DNA from: Naasia aerilata
Lineage (GTDB): Bacteria > Actinomycetota > Actinomycetes > Actinomycetales > Microbacteriaceae
DNA: 64,000 nt
Direction: 5' to 3'
Assembly: GCF_030296595.1 (NCBI RefSeq)
Contig: NZ_AP027731.1
Location: 2,294,001-2,358,000 of the forward strand
Shown here piece after piece: positions 37,761 through 47,718 of this stretch. Each line of letters starts with the position of its first letter. Positions within the stretch are counted from its first letter, which is position 1. The translations under genes were made by a program, and so were the position numbers. The notes beneath the pieces are model-generated. The model did no database searches and had not been told where the DNA came from. It saw only the letters and a program-made list of their open reading frames with translations.

Positions 37761-38903
37761 GTGCCCCTCCTCGCGCCCCACGTCGCGTCCGTGCCCGCCT
37801 CCGGCATCCGCCGCATCCACGAGATCGCGGTGCAGCTGCCGGACGTGATCTCGCTGGCGATCGGCGAGCCCGACGTGCCGGTCGCGGCCCACGTCCTGGC
37901 GGAGGGCAGCGCCGCATGGCTCGCCGACGACACCGACTACACCGCGAACGGCGGCATCCGGGAGCTGCGCGAGGCGATCCAGGACAAGCTGCGCGACCGC
38001 AACGGCATCGACGCCGATCTGGAGCAGATCTGGGCGACGAACGGCGCCACGCAGGCGCTGCACCTCGCGATGAGCCTCACCCTGGGGCCCGGCGACGAGA
38101 TCCTGCTCCCCGACCCGGGGTACACGACGTTCGCGATGAGCGCGCGGATGCTGCACGCCCAGCCGGTGCCATACGCGCTGCGAGCGCCCGCCGGCTTCCT
38201 GCCCGAGCTGGACGAGCTCGAGCGGCTCGTCACCGACCGGACACGCGTGCTCGTCGTCAACTCGCCGTCGAACCCGCTGGGCGCCGTCTTCCCGCCCGAG
38301 GTGCTCGCCGAGCTGCTCGACTTCGCCGCCCGGCACGACCTCTGGGTCATCAGCGACGAGGTGTACGAGGCGTTCACCTACGGCGCTCCGCACACGAGCC
38401 TGGCCGCCCTCGACCGTGACTCCCGCGTGTTCAGCGCCTTCTCCGTCTCGAAGACGTACGCGATGACCGGAGCCCGCGTCGGGTACCTGGTGACGCCGCC
38501 GGGCTTCGCGGCCGTGCTGCGGACCTATCAGGAGGCCACCATCTCCTGCCTCAACACCCCGGCCCAGCGCGCGGCGGCCGCGGCGCTGAGGGGCGACCAG
38601 TCGCACGTCGAGGAGGCGGCGACCCACTACCGGGGAAACCTCGACGCGGCGACCGCGCTGCTCGACGAGCGCGGACTGCGGTACCTCGAGCCGACCGGGG
38701 CGTTCTACCTCTGGATCGACGTGTCCCACGCGACGGACGGGGACGTCGCGGCGTGGGCCGAGCGCTTCCTGCTCACCGAGCGCGTCTCGGTGGCGCCCGG
38801 CTCCGCGTTCGGCCGTAGCGGCGAGGGCTGGATCCGCGTGTGCGCCGCCGCGTCCCGGGCCGACCTCCTCGAGGGCCTGCGCCGCCTCCCGGTCCCCGCC
38901 TGA
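37761..38903 (+). CDS. Class I/II pyridoxal-phosphate aminotransferase
   Basis: 380 residues. PLP-binding Lys lies in FSVSKTYAMTGARVGY, preceded by LVVNSPSNPLGAVF and the Asp/Tyr of ISDEVYEAF. DYTANGGIRELREAI and ATNGATQALHLAM are at the cofactor phosphate site. This is fold type I aspartate aminotransferase subgroup I-gamma-like, so it moves an amino group between an amino acid and a 2-oxo acid. Substrate specificity cannot be read. The GTG start at 37761 is 89 bases from the divergent hydrolase. The long-loop inverted repeat lies 17 bases after the stop. Confidence 0.9.
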   Translation: MPLLAPHVASVPASGIRRIHEIAVQLPDVISLAIGEPDVPVAAHVLAEGSAAWLADDTDYTANGGIRELREAIQDKLRDRNGIDADLEQIWATNGATQALHLAMSLTLGPGDEILLPDPGYTTFAMSARMLHAQPVPYALRAPAGFLPELDELERLVTDRTRVLVVNSPSNPLGAVFPPEVLAELLDFAARHDLWVISDEVYEAFTYGAPHTSLAALDRDSRVFSAFSVSKTYAMTGARVGYLVTPPGFAAVLRTYQEATISCLNTPAQRAAAAALRGDQSHVEEAATHYRGNLDAATALLDERGLRYLEPTGAFYLWIDVSHATDGDVAAWAERFLLTERVSVAPGSAFGRSGEGWIRVCAAASRADLLEGLRRLPVPA

Positions 38904-38920
38904 CCCCTAGGGTCCCGCTC

Positions 38921-39010
38921 CCTGACCGAATCAAGGAGATCTCGAGGAGAACGGCCGGAGTTCCGCACGACCCTGATGGCGGGGTGGCGAATCTCCTTGA
39001 TTCGGTCAGG
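38921..39010. repeat. 90-base long-loop inverted repeat with perfect 20-base arms
   Basis: CCTGACCGAATCAAGGAGAT (38921-38940) is the exact reverse complement of 38991-39010, and 50 bases lie between. It stands between converging aminotransferase and NUDIX genes. A related, diverged element lies at 45101-45189. Confidence 0.9.
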
Positions 39011-39025
39011 CAGCTTTCGGGCGGC

Positions 39026-39502
39026 TCAGAGCTCCTCGAGGTCGAGAATCGCGGCCTCCTGGTCAGCTAGCACGTGCGCGATCCGCCGGAGGGACCTCGC
39101 GTCGAGCTCCGGAAGGGCATCCGTCGGGAACCAGCCGACCTCGAGTGACTCGTCGTCCGCGACGTGAGCCTCGCCGGCCACGTACCGGCAGCGGAACGTG
39201 AGGTCGGTGTACTGGGTGCGGTCGCCGTTCGGATGGGTGATCGGCACCGTGACCGACACCACGGCGAGCCGCTCGACGGTCGCCGTGACGCCCGTCTCCT
39301 CCTCGATCTCCCGCACGACGGCCACGGCGGGATGCTCGCCGGGCTCCACGATGCCGGAGACGGTCGACCAGCCGCCGGTGTCGAGGCGGCGGCCGAGCAG
39401 CACCCGATCGCCGTCGAGGACGACGCCGCTGACTCCGATGAGCCACAGCGGGTCGTGGCCGATCCTCCGGCGGAGGTCGAGGACGAAGTCGGGAACCGGC
39501 AT
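39026..39502 (-). CDS. NUDIX hydrolase
   Basis: 158 residues. The Nudix box is complete around VEPGEHPAV and VREIEEETGV (G-x5-E-x7-R-E-U-x-E-E-x-G-U), so Mg-dependent cleavage of a nucleoside diphosphate linked to another group is expected. The flanking strands (GVSGVVLDGDRVLLGRR and TDLTFRCRYVAGEAHV) fit MutT-like or ADP-ribose-pyrophosphatase-like members; substrate is open. ATG at 39502 agrees with family length. It is divergent from lepA. Confidence 0.9.
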   Translation of the reverse strand: MPVPDFVLDLRRRIGHDPLWLIGVSGVVLDGDRVLLGRRLDTGGWSTVSGIVEPGEHPAVAVVREIEEETGVTATVERLAVVSVTVPITHPNGDRTQYTDLTFRCRYVAGEAHVADDESLEVGWFPTDALPELDARSLRRIAHVLADQEAAILDLEEL

Positions 39503-39642
39503 GCGGGGGAGCCTAGGGGCATCCCGCGCCGGTGCGGGTCCTGCGGACAGGTGGCGCCCGTCTTCGTGGAAGGGGGTGTCCGCACGCCCCGCGCGAGTGC
39601 GGGAGCCAGGCGGCGTCCCGCGGCGTGGGACACTGGAGCGTC

Positions 39643-41496
<1,854 letters not shown>

Positions 41497-41586
41497 CAGC
41501 TGCGCGCCTTCGGGCTCGGGCGACGCTGGTGGGTACCGTGAGGGCATGGAAGAGCCCCGCTTCGGCCGCTGGCATCCCTGGCAAGC

Positions 41587-41847
41587 GTGAGGCGGATCGT
41601 CACAGGTCCCCTGGCTGCCGGGATCGCCCTCGTCGTCTCGGGTCTGGTGTTGATCGCCGTGGGGCAAGCCGATTCCGCGAGTGAACCTGCGATTCCTCTC
41701 GGGATCTCCTACGCTCTGCCGCCGCCCGCGCCGCTCACCCTCCTCCTGATGGTGACGCCGCTCTCGGTGACGGGGCTTGTGTGCCTCGGTCTCGGCATCG
41801 CCGGTATCGCCTTCGCTATCGGAGTCGGCTTCGGGCAGAAGCGGTGA
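41587..41847 (+). CDS. Small membrane protein, unknown (first of a coupled pair)
   Basis: 86 residues, not recognised. Two membrane helices: IALVVSGLVLIAVG near the N-terminus and VTGLVCLGLGIAGIAFAIGV near the C-terminus, separated by a Pro/Ala-rich loop. The C-terminus is basic. The start is GTG at 41587. Its stop overlaps the next GTG (GTGA), so the two small proteins are made together, and both carry the same basic start followed by a hydrophobic helix, as if related by duplication. Confidence 0.6.
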   Translation: MRRIVTGPLAAGIALVVSGLVLIAVGQADSASEPAIPLGISYALPPPAPLTLLLMVTPLSVTGLVCLGLGIAGIAFAIGVGFGQKR

Positions 41848-42131
41848 GGCGTGCACCCCTGATCGCCGCGCTGACCGGCGTCGCTCTCCTGCTCATCGCC
41901 GTCGGCATGCCGGCAGCGCTCGCGCTCGTGAGCGGCGGACCGCGCCGCTACTACGCGTATGAGCCCCCCACCGGTGTCCTCCTGGAACTGACCGCTTCGA
42001 CTCTCGCCTCCGCGGTCGGCGTAGCTCTCGCGCTGTTCTGTCTCGGCCTCTCTCTGGGGCTGCTTCTGGGCGCCCGCCGACGGCCCGAGCAAGCGGAAGT
42101 ACGTGACGACTTGCCAGAGAATCCCGCTTAA
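41844..42131 (+). CDS. Small membrane protein, unknown (second of a coupled pair)
   Basis: 95 residues, not recognised. Helix 1 is LIAALTGVALLLIAVGMPAAL, a short outside loop follows (GGPRRYYAYEPPTG), then helix 2 ASAVGVALALFCLGLSLGLLL and a charged tail. Its first helix resembles that of the preceding protein. The last eight or so codons (about 42107-42131) lie in the left arm of the strong hairpin at 42107-42163, so the tail sequence is set partly by that structure. It starts with GTG overlapping the previous stop. Confidence 0.6.
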   Translation: MRRAPLIAALTGVALLLIAVGMPAALALVSGGPRRYYAYEPPTGVLLELTASTLASAVGVALALFCLGLSLGLLLGARRRPEQAEVRDDLPENPA

Positions 42132-42163
42132 GGGGCGTCTAAGCGGGATTCTGTGGCAAGTCG
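42107..42163. terminator. 24-base stem hairpin between converging small membrane-protein genes
   Basis: The left arm 42107-42130 and right arm 42140-42163 pair at 23 of 24 positions around a 9-base loop. No U tract follows on either side, but the stem is strong enough to act in both directions. Its left arm is the 3' end of the coding sequence. Confidence 0.75.
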
Positions 42164-42206
42164 CCCCCCGCTCCGAGATGCGGGAACGCGGCGAGCTTCG
42201 CGGGCC

Positions 42207-42686
42207 TCAGTCTTCCGGGAGCGCTACGGGACGGGCGGTCCACACCGGAAGTTCGCGGGTCCGCTCCCGTCGCAAGCAGACGAACATGCCGACCGCACCG
42301 AGGACGCACATTGCAATCGCGATGAGGGTGCGCACCTCCAGTTGCGGCGCCCCGTTGAAGAGCAGTGCGACAGCGACCCCGACGGCCAGCGCGCCCACCG
42401 GGGCCAGGACGGCCGGCAGCACGGTGGGCCCCGACACGGCGCGGTCGACCGCTCGGTAGAGCAGCCGACTCACTCCCGCGGCGATCACTCCGGCGAGGAG
42501 GCCGATCGGCACTGCGAGAAATGCGACGCTCATGCCCCAGAGGCCCAGCCAGAGCTCGAAGTCGTAGGTGGACCGCGAGAAGAGGAAAGTCGTTCCGACC
42601 GTCATGGTGAGAGCGCCCCACCCGACCGAACCACCGATGATGCGGGACCAGCGGACATCAGCACGCACGCTCATCGGCGTCACCAT
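42207..42686 (-). CDS. Four-helix membrane protein, unknown
   Basis: About 159 residues from the ATG at 42686; the ATG at 42674 (MSVRADVRWSRI) is a close alternative. Four membrane segments: GALTMTVGTTFLFS, GMSVAFLAVPIGLLAGVIAAG, TVLPAVLAPVGALAVGVAVALLF and LIAIAMCVLGAVGMFVCL. No motif is recognised. It converges on the coupled small membrane proteins across the hairpin. Confidence 0.6.
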   Translation of the reverse strand: MVTPMSVRADVRWSRIIGGSVGWGALTMTVGTTFLFSRSTYDFELWLGLWGMSVAFLAVPIGLLAGVIAAGVSRLLYRAVDRAVSGPTVLPAVLAPVGALAVGVAVALLFNGAPQLEVRTLIAIAMCVLGAVGMFVCLRRERTRELPVWTARPVALPED

Positions 42687-42832
42687 AGCGATCCCGACAC
42701 GCCCGACCCCGCCGCCGCGCCCGGGGCGGAGGTGAGTGCACCTCACAGTGCGGCGCGCTACCGTCGATACATGCGTTACGCACCTCCCAGCCGCTCGCTC
42801 CGCGCGCGGGCCACCTGCGTCGGGGGATCCCG

Positions 42833-43516
42833 ATGAGCGGCCCGAAGCGGCGGTCGACGGCGACCGGCGGTGACGACTCCCTCAACTACGCGGCGGTCGG
42901 GGCCACCCAGAGCCCCGACGTTGTGCTGTATCCGCCGACCGGATTCCGCCCGTTCCAGTCCAGCCGTCGGCTCGGCAGCGGGCAGGAGCGCTTCGACATC
43001 GCCTCCCGTGCGCTCATGACGTGGGGCATCCACCGCAACAGCGGCATCCCGGTCACCGACATCGCGCGCGATCCCAACGCCGTCTACACCGGCATCGAGT
43101 ACGACGAGCTCGGTCGGCCGCTCGCCCCCGCGGAACCGCAGGAGGAGCTGTTCTCGCCGGACGGCACGCCCTACGTCTCCGCCGGCACGACCGCCCTCAT
43201 GCACTTCGCGATCGGCCCCTTCAAGGTCGAGGCTCCGGTGAAGGTCGTCTACGTGCTCGATGAGCCGGGCAAGGTCGGCTTCGCCTACGGCTCCCGCCAC
43301 GGACATCCGGCACGCGCCGAGCAGTTGCAGTTCGTCGAGATGGAGGAGGACGGGTCGGTCTGGCTGACGATCCGCTCGATCTCCGCGCCGACGGGGCCGC
43401 GGCGGGGCCCGACGGTCGCCCTCCTGCGCGCGGCCCAGCGGCACTACGCGAAGCGGTTCCTCACGTCGCTGCACCCGACGAGGTCCGCCGGAGCGTCAGG
43501 GTCGGCCGCGTCCTGA
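42833..43516 (+). CDS. DUF1990-family protein
   Basis: 227 residues. LNYAAVGATQSPDVVLYPPTGFRPFQ near the N-terminus and VKVVYVLDEPGKVGFAYGSRHGHPARAEQ near residue 145 are the two DUF1990 motifs. The C-terminus ends in an Arg-rich helix with AQRHYAKRFL. The fold is START-like, and function is unproven. ATG at 42833 has GGGGGA nearby. The stop is two bases from the stop of the converging pentapeptide gene. Confidence 0.85.
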   Translation: MSGPKRRSTATGGDDSLNYAAVGATQSPDVVLYPPTGFRPFQSSRRLGSGQERFDIASRALMTWGIHRNSGIPVTDIARDPNAVYTGIEYDELGRPLAPAEPQEELFSPDGTPYVSAGTTALMHFAIGPFKVEAPVKVVYVLDEPGKVGFAYGSRHGHPARAEQLQFVEMEEDGSVWLTIRSISAPTGPRRGPTVALLRAAQRHYAKRFLTSLHPTRSAGASGSAAS

Positions 43517-43517
43517 G

Positions 43518-44357
43518 CTAGCTGCCCCAGTGGCCGGGACGGCCCAGCCGTCCGGGGAGCCGGGTGCCGCCGTCGCCGATCGCGGAGGCGACCTGGGGCC
43601 GGGTGAGAAAGAGCGCCTCGGAGAGGTCGGCGCCTCGAAGGTCGGCGTCCCGCAGGTCGGCGCCGAGGAGGTCGGCGCCGCGCAGGTCCGCGCCGCGCAG
43701 GTCGGCGGCGATCAGGAGGGCACCGCGCAGGTCCGCGCCGCGAAGGTCGCGGCCCTGAAGGACGGCACCCAGCAGGTCCGCCCCGGGGCCCAACCGACGG
43801 CCGGTCTTCTTCGGAAGCACCGGATAGCTCGCGCGCTGGAGCGCGCTGGCTCGCCGGAGCAGGTCGCCGACCTCCCGGCGCAGCGCCGGAACGTCGGCGG
43901 ACAGGATCTCGTCCGGGGCGCCCGTGGTGACCCGCTCGATGGCGCCTTCGGCGTCCCGGAGGGCGGGCAGCAGCGGTCCCGCACTCGGCAGGTCGATCGC
44001 CTCGGCCAGGTGCCACAGCAGCTCCTGAAGCTGCCGCACGATCGGGAACACCGCGAACATCGGAGCGCGGACGTCGGGGTACTCGCGCCAGGAGCGGCCG
44101 CCGAACGTCTGCTGCGTCACCTTCTGGCCCGCGCCGAAGCAGTCGAACGCGGTGCAGCCGCGGAAACCGCGAGCCCTGAGGTCCGGGTGGATGCGGCACC
44201 GGTCGTCCGTCTCCAGATGCGTGCACGGATCCCCGGCGCTCTTGTCGAACGCGAAGTCCGCTGAGCGCGCGAACGCGAGCGCAACACAGCAGAGGCCGAC
44301 GCACCGCGCGCAGTCGGCCACCAGCGCGGCCGAGCGGTCCGGAAGGACTGCGGTCAC
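43518..44357 (-). CDS. YkgJ-like Cys-rich plus pentapeptide-repeat protein
   Basis: 279 residues. The N-terminal 70 residues hold a Cys pattern (CARCVGLCC, then DPCTHL, then [16 protein letters not shown] and FDCFGAGQ) like the metal-chelating YkgJ family. The middle is helical. Residues about 195-255 are a run of A-D/N-L-R-G-type pentapeptides ([20 protein letters not shown]), which form a right-handed beta helix. A metal-dependent binding or scaffolding role is inferred. The GTG at 44357 overlaps the stop of the HAD gene (GTGA), so the pair is co-translated. The protein ends with a Gly/Arg tail [11 protein letters not shown]. Confidence 0.82.
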   Translation of the reverse strand: MTAVLPDRSAALVADCARCVGLCCVALAFARSADFAFDKSAGDPCTHLETDDRCRIHPDLRARGFRGCTAFDCFGAGQKVTQQTFGGRSWREYPDVRAPMFAVFPIVRQLQELLWHLAEAIDLPSAGPLLPALRDAEGAIERVTTGAPDEILSADVPALRREVGDLLRRASALQRASYPVLPKKTGRRLGPGADLLGAVLQGRDLRGADLRGALLIAADLRGADLRGADLLGADLRDADLRGADLSEALFLTRPQVASAIGDGGTRLPGRLGRPGHWGS

Positions 44358-45042
44358 GCGCGGAGCGCCTCCTCGTTTGATGCCGCCCGCAGCCACTTGA
44401 GGAGGTCGTCGAGCCCGGATACGAGGTCCGGCAGGACCAGCACCGCGCCGGTGCGACGCAGGCGCTCGACGGAGAACGCTCCGGTGGCGACGGCGAGGAA
44501 GGGGATGCCCGCCGCGGCCGCCGCGGTGTCGTCGGTCGGGGTGTCACCGATGATGAGGTGCGGCTGGCCGGCGAGGGCGGCGGCCGCCGCGGCGGTCACC
44601 TCGGTGCGAGCGCGGGCCGTGCCGCCGAAGAAGGAGTGCTCCCAGTCGAAGACGGCGGGGTCGAGGCCCGCCCCGAGAAACTTGGTGCGGGCCCGGACGG
44701 ACGAGTTGCCGGTGAGGAGGGCGTTGACCCAGCCCTCCGCCGCCACGGCGTCCAGCGCCTCGCGAGCACCGGGAACGAGCTCCCGCCGGTCCGCGGAGCC
44801 GTGGCGCTCGACCGCGAGCTCGTCGAGGCGTGCGGCGACGGCGTCCTGGAATCCGGGGAGAGGTCGTACTCCGCGAGCCGCTCGGCGATGATCTGCCCGT
44901 CGACCTTCCCGTGCTCGGCGGGCCGGGGGCCCTCAGGCTCGAAGCCCGTCACCTGCTGGATCGCCTCGTCGTAGAGGCCGCCGCCGTTGCGGGCGTTCTG
45001 CAGGAGGGTGCCGTCGATGTCCCAGAGCACGTACTTGGCCAT
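44354..45042 (-). CDS. HAD-family phosphatase, frameshifted
   Basis: About 229 residues when a base is restored in the GGGG run at 44855-44858. Motif I is [10 protein letters not shown] near residue 5-14, motif II-like LLTGNSS in the middle and the final [14 protein letters not shown] with paired Asp, all as in HAD phosphatases of the phosphoglycolate-phosphatase type. A helical cap domain lies between motif I and II. The enzyme dephosphorylates a small phosphometabolite. The ATG at 45042 begins the gene, and its stop overlaps the pentapeptide gene. Confidence 0.85.
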
Positions 45043-45100
45043 GCCTCCACGGTAGCCGCCGCCGCGACGCCCCTCCTCGCGCCCCGATCCGGTCGGGTCC

Positions 45101-45189
45101 TTCCCAAATCAAGGAGAACAGGCGTGGGACGGACCGATTCATCCCGATCCGAGGCCCTCCGCGGCCGAATCTGCTTGATTCGGTCAGAA
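45101..45189. repeat. Diverged long-loop inverted repeat between divergent genes
   Basis: CCAAATCAAGGAGAA (about 45104-45118) faces AATCTGCTTGATTCGG (about 45168-45183), and 45 or so bases lie between. The arms share AATCAAGGAGA with the element at 38921-39010. Here it lies in a promoter region (HAD gene and hemW), not at gene ends, so a simple terminator role does not fit both copies. Confidence 0.65.
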
Positions 45190-45235
45190 GAGGGGAGGAG
45201 ACACACGGTGGGTGACGCCGACGTAGGATTCCCGG

Positions 45236-46476
45236 ATGCCCAGCGCCCTTCCGCTCGCCGATCCGGCGCCCGCCGACGGGCTGCTGCCCGCGTCGGCCGC
45301 GGTGGAGGCGACGGACCGGGCCTTCGGCGTGTACCTGCACGTGCCGTTCTGCCGTGTGCGGTGCGGGTACTGCGACTTCAACACCTACACCGCGGACGAG
45401 CTGCGCGGGGTGCGCCGGAGCGACTACGCGGCGCACGCCTCCGCGGAGGTCGAGTTCGCCGTCGCCGCGCTCGCGGGATCCGGTGTGCCCTCACGTCCGG
45501 CGAGCACCGTGTTCTTCGGCGGCGGGACGCCCACCCTGCTTCCGGTCAGCGATCTCGCGCGGATGCTCTCCGCGGTCCGCGACGGCTTCGGCCTGGTCCG
45601 CGGCGCGGAGGTGACGGTCGAGGCGAACCCCGACTCGGTGGACGCTGTCTCGCTCGCCGCGCTCGCGGCCGCGGGGGTGACTCGTGTCTCCTTCGGCATG
45701 CAGTCCGCCGTGCCGCACGTGCTCGCGACCCTCGAGCGCACGCACGATCCTGCGCGCATCCCTCTTGTCGTCCGCTGGGCGCGGGAGGCGGGTCTCGAGG
45801 TGAGCCTCGACCTCATCTACGGAACGCCGGGGAGTCCCTCGCTGACTGGCGCCGCTCCGTCGAGGCCGCGCTCGCCGAGAGCCCCGACCACCTCTCGGCG
45901 TACGCCCTCATCGTGGAGGACGGCACGAAGCTCGCGCGACAGATCCGCTCCGGGGCCGTGCAGATGCCGGACGACGACCTGCAGGCGGACATGTACGAGC
46001 TCGCCGACTGGCTCTTCGGCGCGGCCGGCTACGCCTGGTACGAGGTGAGCAACTGGGCGCGCGTCGACGGGACGGGCGCCCCGGATCCGCGGCACCGGTC
46101 CCGGCACAACGCGGCGTACTGGACCGGCGAGGACTGGTGGGGTGTCGGTCCCGGCGCCCACAGCCACGTGGGCGGCGTTCGCTGGTGGAACGCGCGTCAC
46201 CCGGCCGCCTACGCGGAGCGCGTCCTGGCGGGGCTCTCGCCCGCGGTCGGCCGCGAGGTGCTCGCGCCGGCCACCCGGCACCTGGAGCGCGTGCTCCTCG
46301 AGACCCGGATCCGGGAAGGACTTTCGACCGCCGTCCTGTCCCCGGACGCCCGCACCGCGGTAGCGGGCCTGATCGCCGACGGCCTGGTCGATCCGGCGGC
46401 CGCCCTCCGCGGTCGCGTGGAGCTGACCATCCGCGGGCGCCTCCTCGCCGACGACGTGGTGCGCCGCCTCACCTGA
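45236..46476 (+). CDS. hemW: HemW-like radical SAM protein, frameshifted
   Basis: About 413 residues when a base is restored in the GGGG run at 45829-45832. The 4Fe-4S Cys triad is in VPFCRVRCGYCDFNTYT, followed by VFFGGGTPTLLP, VTVEANPDSVD and VSFGMQSAVPHVL. The C-terminal HemN-type domain ends in VVRRL. This group was long called coproporphyrinogen dehydrogenase-like, but HemW is regarded as a haem chaperone. The ATG at 45236 precedes an Ala/Pro stretch typical of actinobacterial members. Confidence 0.88.
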
Positions 46477-46497
46477 GCGGCCCGCACAGCCCGTCGA

Positions 46498-46557
46498 CCG
46501 CATCAGTTCGGACTATCCGCAACGGTCTCCGGATGCGGATAGTCCGAAGTGATGCGG
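46498..46557. repeat. 60-base palindrome family, copy C
   Basis: CCGCATCAGTTCGGACTATC faces GATAGTCCGAAGTGATGCGG around the CGGTCTCCGGA loop core. Compared with copy B, the stem segment ACAAAC/GTTTGT is replaced on both sides (ACTATC/GATAGT), so pairing is kept. It lies 21 bases past the hemW stop and before a converging gene. Confidence 0.88.
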
Positions 46558-46590
46558 ACAGCGGCGCGCGCGGGAGCGGCGGCCGCCGCG

Positions 46591-46977
46591 TCAGCTGATG
46601 AAGCGGATCGTCAGCGGGTACTCGTACTGCTCGCCGGCGTTCGCCTTCGTGGCGGCGATGATCCCGAAGACGATGGTGAGTATCCCGATCGCGAAGATCA
46701 GGAAGAAGCCGATGACGAGCAGCACCAGGAGCCCCGAGACCACGTAGCCGAGCAGGGCGGTGATGTGGAAGTTCAGGGCCGTTCGCGTGTGCTGGGCGAT
46801 GAACGCGCCGCGGTCCTTCAGCACCAGGTAGGCGATGAGCGGAACCAGGATCGGGAAGAAGATGCCACCGATGTGCGTGAGCGTCGCCCAGAGCCGCTGG
46901 TCCTGAGGCGACATCGGCGGAGCCGGCTGGTACGGGTACTGCTGCTGTGGCGGCGGCGGGGGAGGCGTGGCGCTCAT
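46591..46977 (-). CDS. DUF4870 domain membrane protein
   Basis: 128 residues. A Pro/Gln-rich disordered N-terminus (residues 1-20) is followed by SPQDQRLWATLTHIGG, then three membrane helices with FFPILVPLIAYLVLKD and the conserved AALNF-like loop (TRTALNFHITALL). The last segment ends YPLTIRFIS. This is the DUF4870 (Tic20-related) family, of unknown role. ATG at 46977 has GGAGGT-like sequence just upstream. It is a paralogue of the next gene upstream on the same strand, and a terminator hairpin separates the two, so they may be transcribed separately. Confidence 0.85.
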   Translation of the reverse strand: MSATPPPPPPQQQYPYQPAPPMSPQDQRLWATLTHIGGIFFPILVPLIAYLVLKDRGAFIAQHTRTALNFHITALLGYVVSGLLVLLVIGFFLIFAIGILTIVFGIIAATKANAGEQYEYPLTIRFIS

Positions 46978-47017
46978 GGGAGGTCCTTCTGCTCGGCTGT
47001 CGCCCCAGTCAAGCGCA

Positions 47018-47047
47018 CAGGGCCGGGGACTTCCGTCCCCGGCCCTG
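47018..47047 (-). terminator. Perfect 13-base stem terminator between two DUF4870 genes
   Basis: CAGGGCCGGGGAC (47018-47030), loop TTCC, then GTCCCCGGCCCTG (47035-47047). It lies 27 bases past the stop of the upstream DUF4870 gene on the minus strand and is preceded, in that orientation, by few A residues, so it is not a canonical U-tailed form. Confidence 0.82.
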
Positions 47048-47074
47048 CGTTTCACTTCGGCGGATGCGCTCAGC

Positions 47075-47524
47075 TCACTTGATGAAGCGGATGGCGAACG
47101 GGTAGCGGTAGGTGCCGCCGCCGTTGACCCGGACACCGGCGATGATCGAGAACACGACGCCCACGATGACGATCGCCCAGTGGATGAGGGTCTGCACGAG
47201 GAACCAGAAGCCGAGCGTGACGATCCCGAGGATGACGCCGAGGATCGCGTTGACGAGCAGCGCGGCGGTCAGGGTGAGCTGGAAGTTCAGCGACTCCTTG
47301 GCCTCCTGGCGGGTCAGTGAGCCGCGGTCCTTGAAGACGAGCCAGAGGATGAGCGGCGGCAGCCACCCGGCCCAGAAGAGGATCGCGACGCCGCCGATGT
47401 GTGACCACATCGCCCACTGCCGGTCCTCGGCAGGGGTGAGGGGCGCAGCGGGAGCCGGAGCGGTGTAGGGCTGCTGCGGCTGACCCGCGGTGGGGCCCTG
47501 AGGAGGAAGGTTGGAATCTGTCAT
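47075..47524 (-). CDS. DUF4870 domain membrane protein (paralogue)
   Basis: 149 residues. A Pro/Gln/Ala-rich N-terminus is followed by TPAEDRQWAMWSHIGGVAILF, then helices with LPPLILWLVFKDRGSLTRQEAKESLNF and a C-terminus ending YPFAIRFIK. Same family as its neighbour, which shares the RFI(K/S) end and the loop after the first helix, so the two look like a tandem duplication. ATG at 47524 has GGAGG-like bases upstream. Function is unknown. Confidence 0.85.
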   Translation of the reverse strand: MTDSNLPPQGPTAGQPQQPYTAPAPAAPLTPAEDRQWAMWSHIGGVAILFWAGWLPPLILWLVFKDRGSLTRQEAKESLNFQLTLTAALLVNAILGVILGIVTLGFWFLVQTLIHWAIVIVGVVFSIIAGVRVNGGGTYRYPFAIRFIK

Positions 47525-47670
47525 GGGGAGGTGCTGCCTTTCGAGGAGTGGAATGCGCATCGCGCCGTGGCAGGCTCGATTCTTGCGAGCACCTTCGCCT
47601 GCTGGCGGTCAACATACTCCCGGTGCAATGTCCCTGCAATGACGCAGAAAGGGCGTGTTGTCAAGTAGAA

Positions 47671-47697
47671 TTGGCACTCTGGCACCGGGAGTGCCAG
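47671..47697. promoter_or_regulatory. CIRCE operator (HrcA-binding inverted repeat)
   Basis: TTGGCACTC, nine bases, GAGTGCCAG matches the CIRCE consensus TTAGCACTC-N9-GAGTGCTAA with G for A at paired positions. It lies 21 bases upstream of the hrcA ATG, and a TAGAAT at 47666-47671 is a plausible -10. HrcA should repress its own operon here, so dnaJ and perhaps the following genes are heat-induced. Confidence 0.93.
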
Positions 47698-47718
47698 GGT
47701 CGCCGAGGGAGGGTCGCC

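Noticed and set aside
42660-42832. Small gene around 42771-42833 before the DUF1990 gene
   Set aside because: The frame MRYAPPSRSLRARATCVGGSR has no motif and ends at the DUF1990 start; too short and basic to support.
44397-44974. Plus-strand genes inside the HAD phosphatase region
   Set aside because: They are shadows on the opposite strand of the frameshifted phosphatase and lack any recognisable motif or ribosome site.
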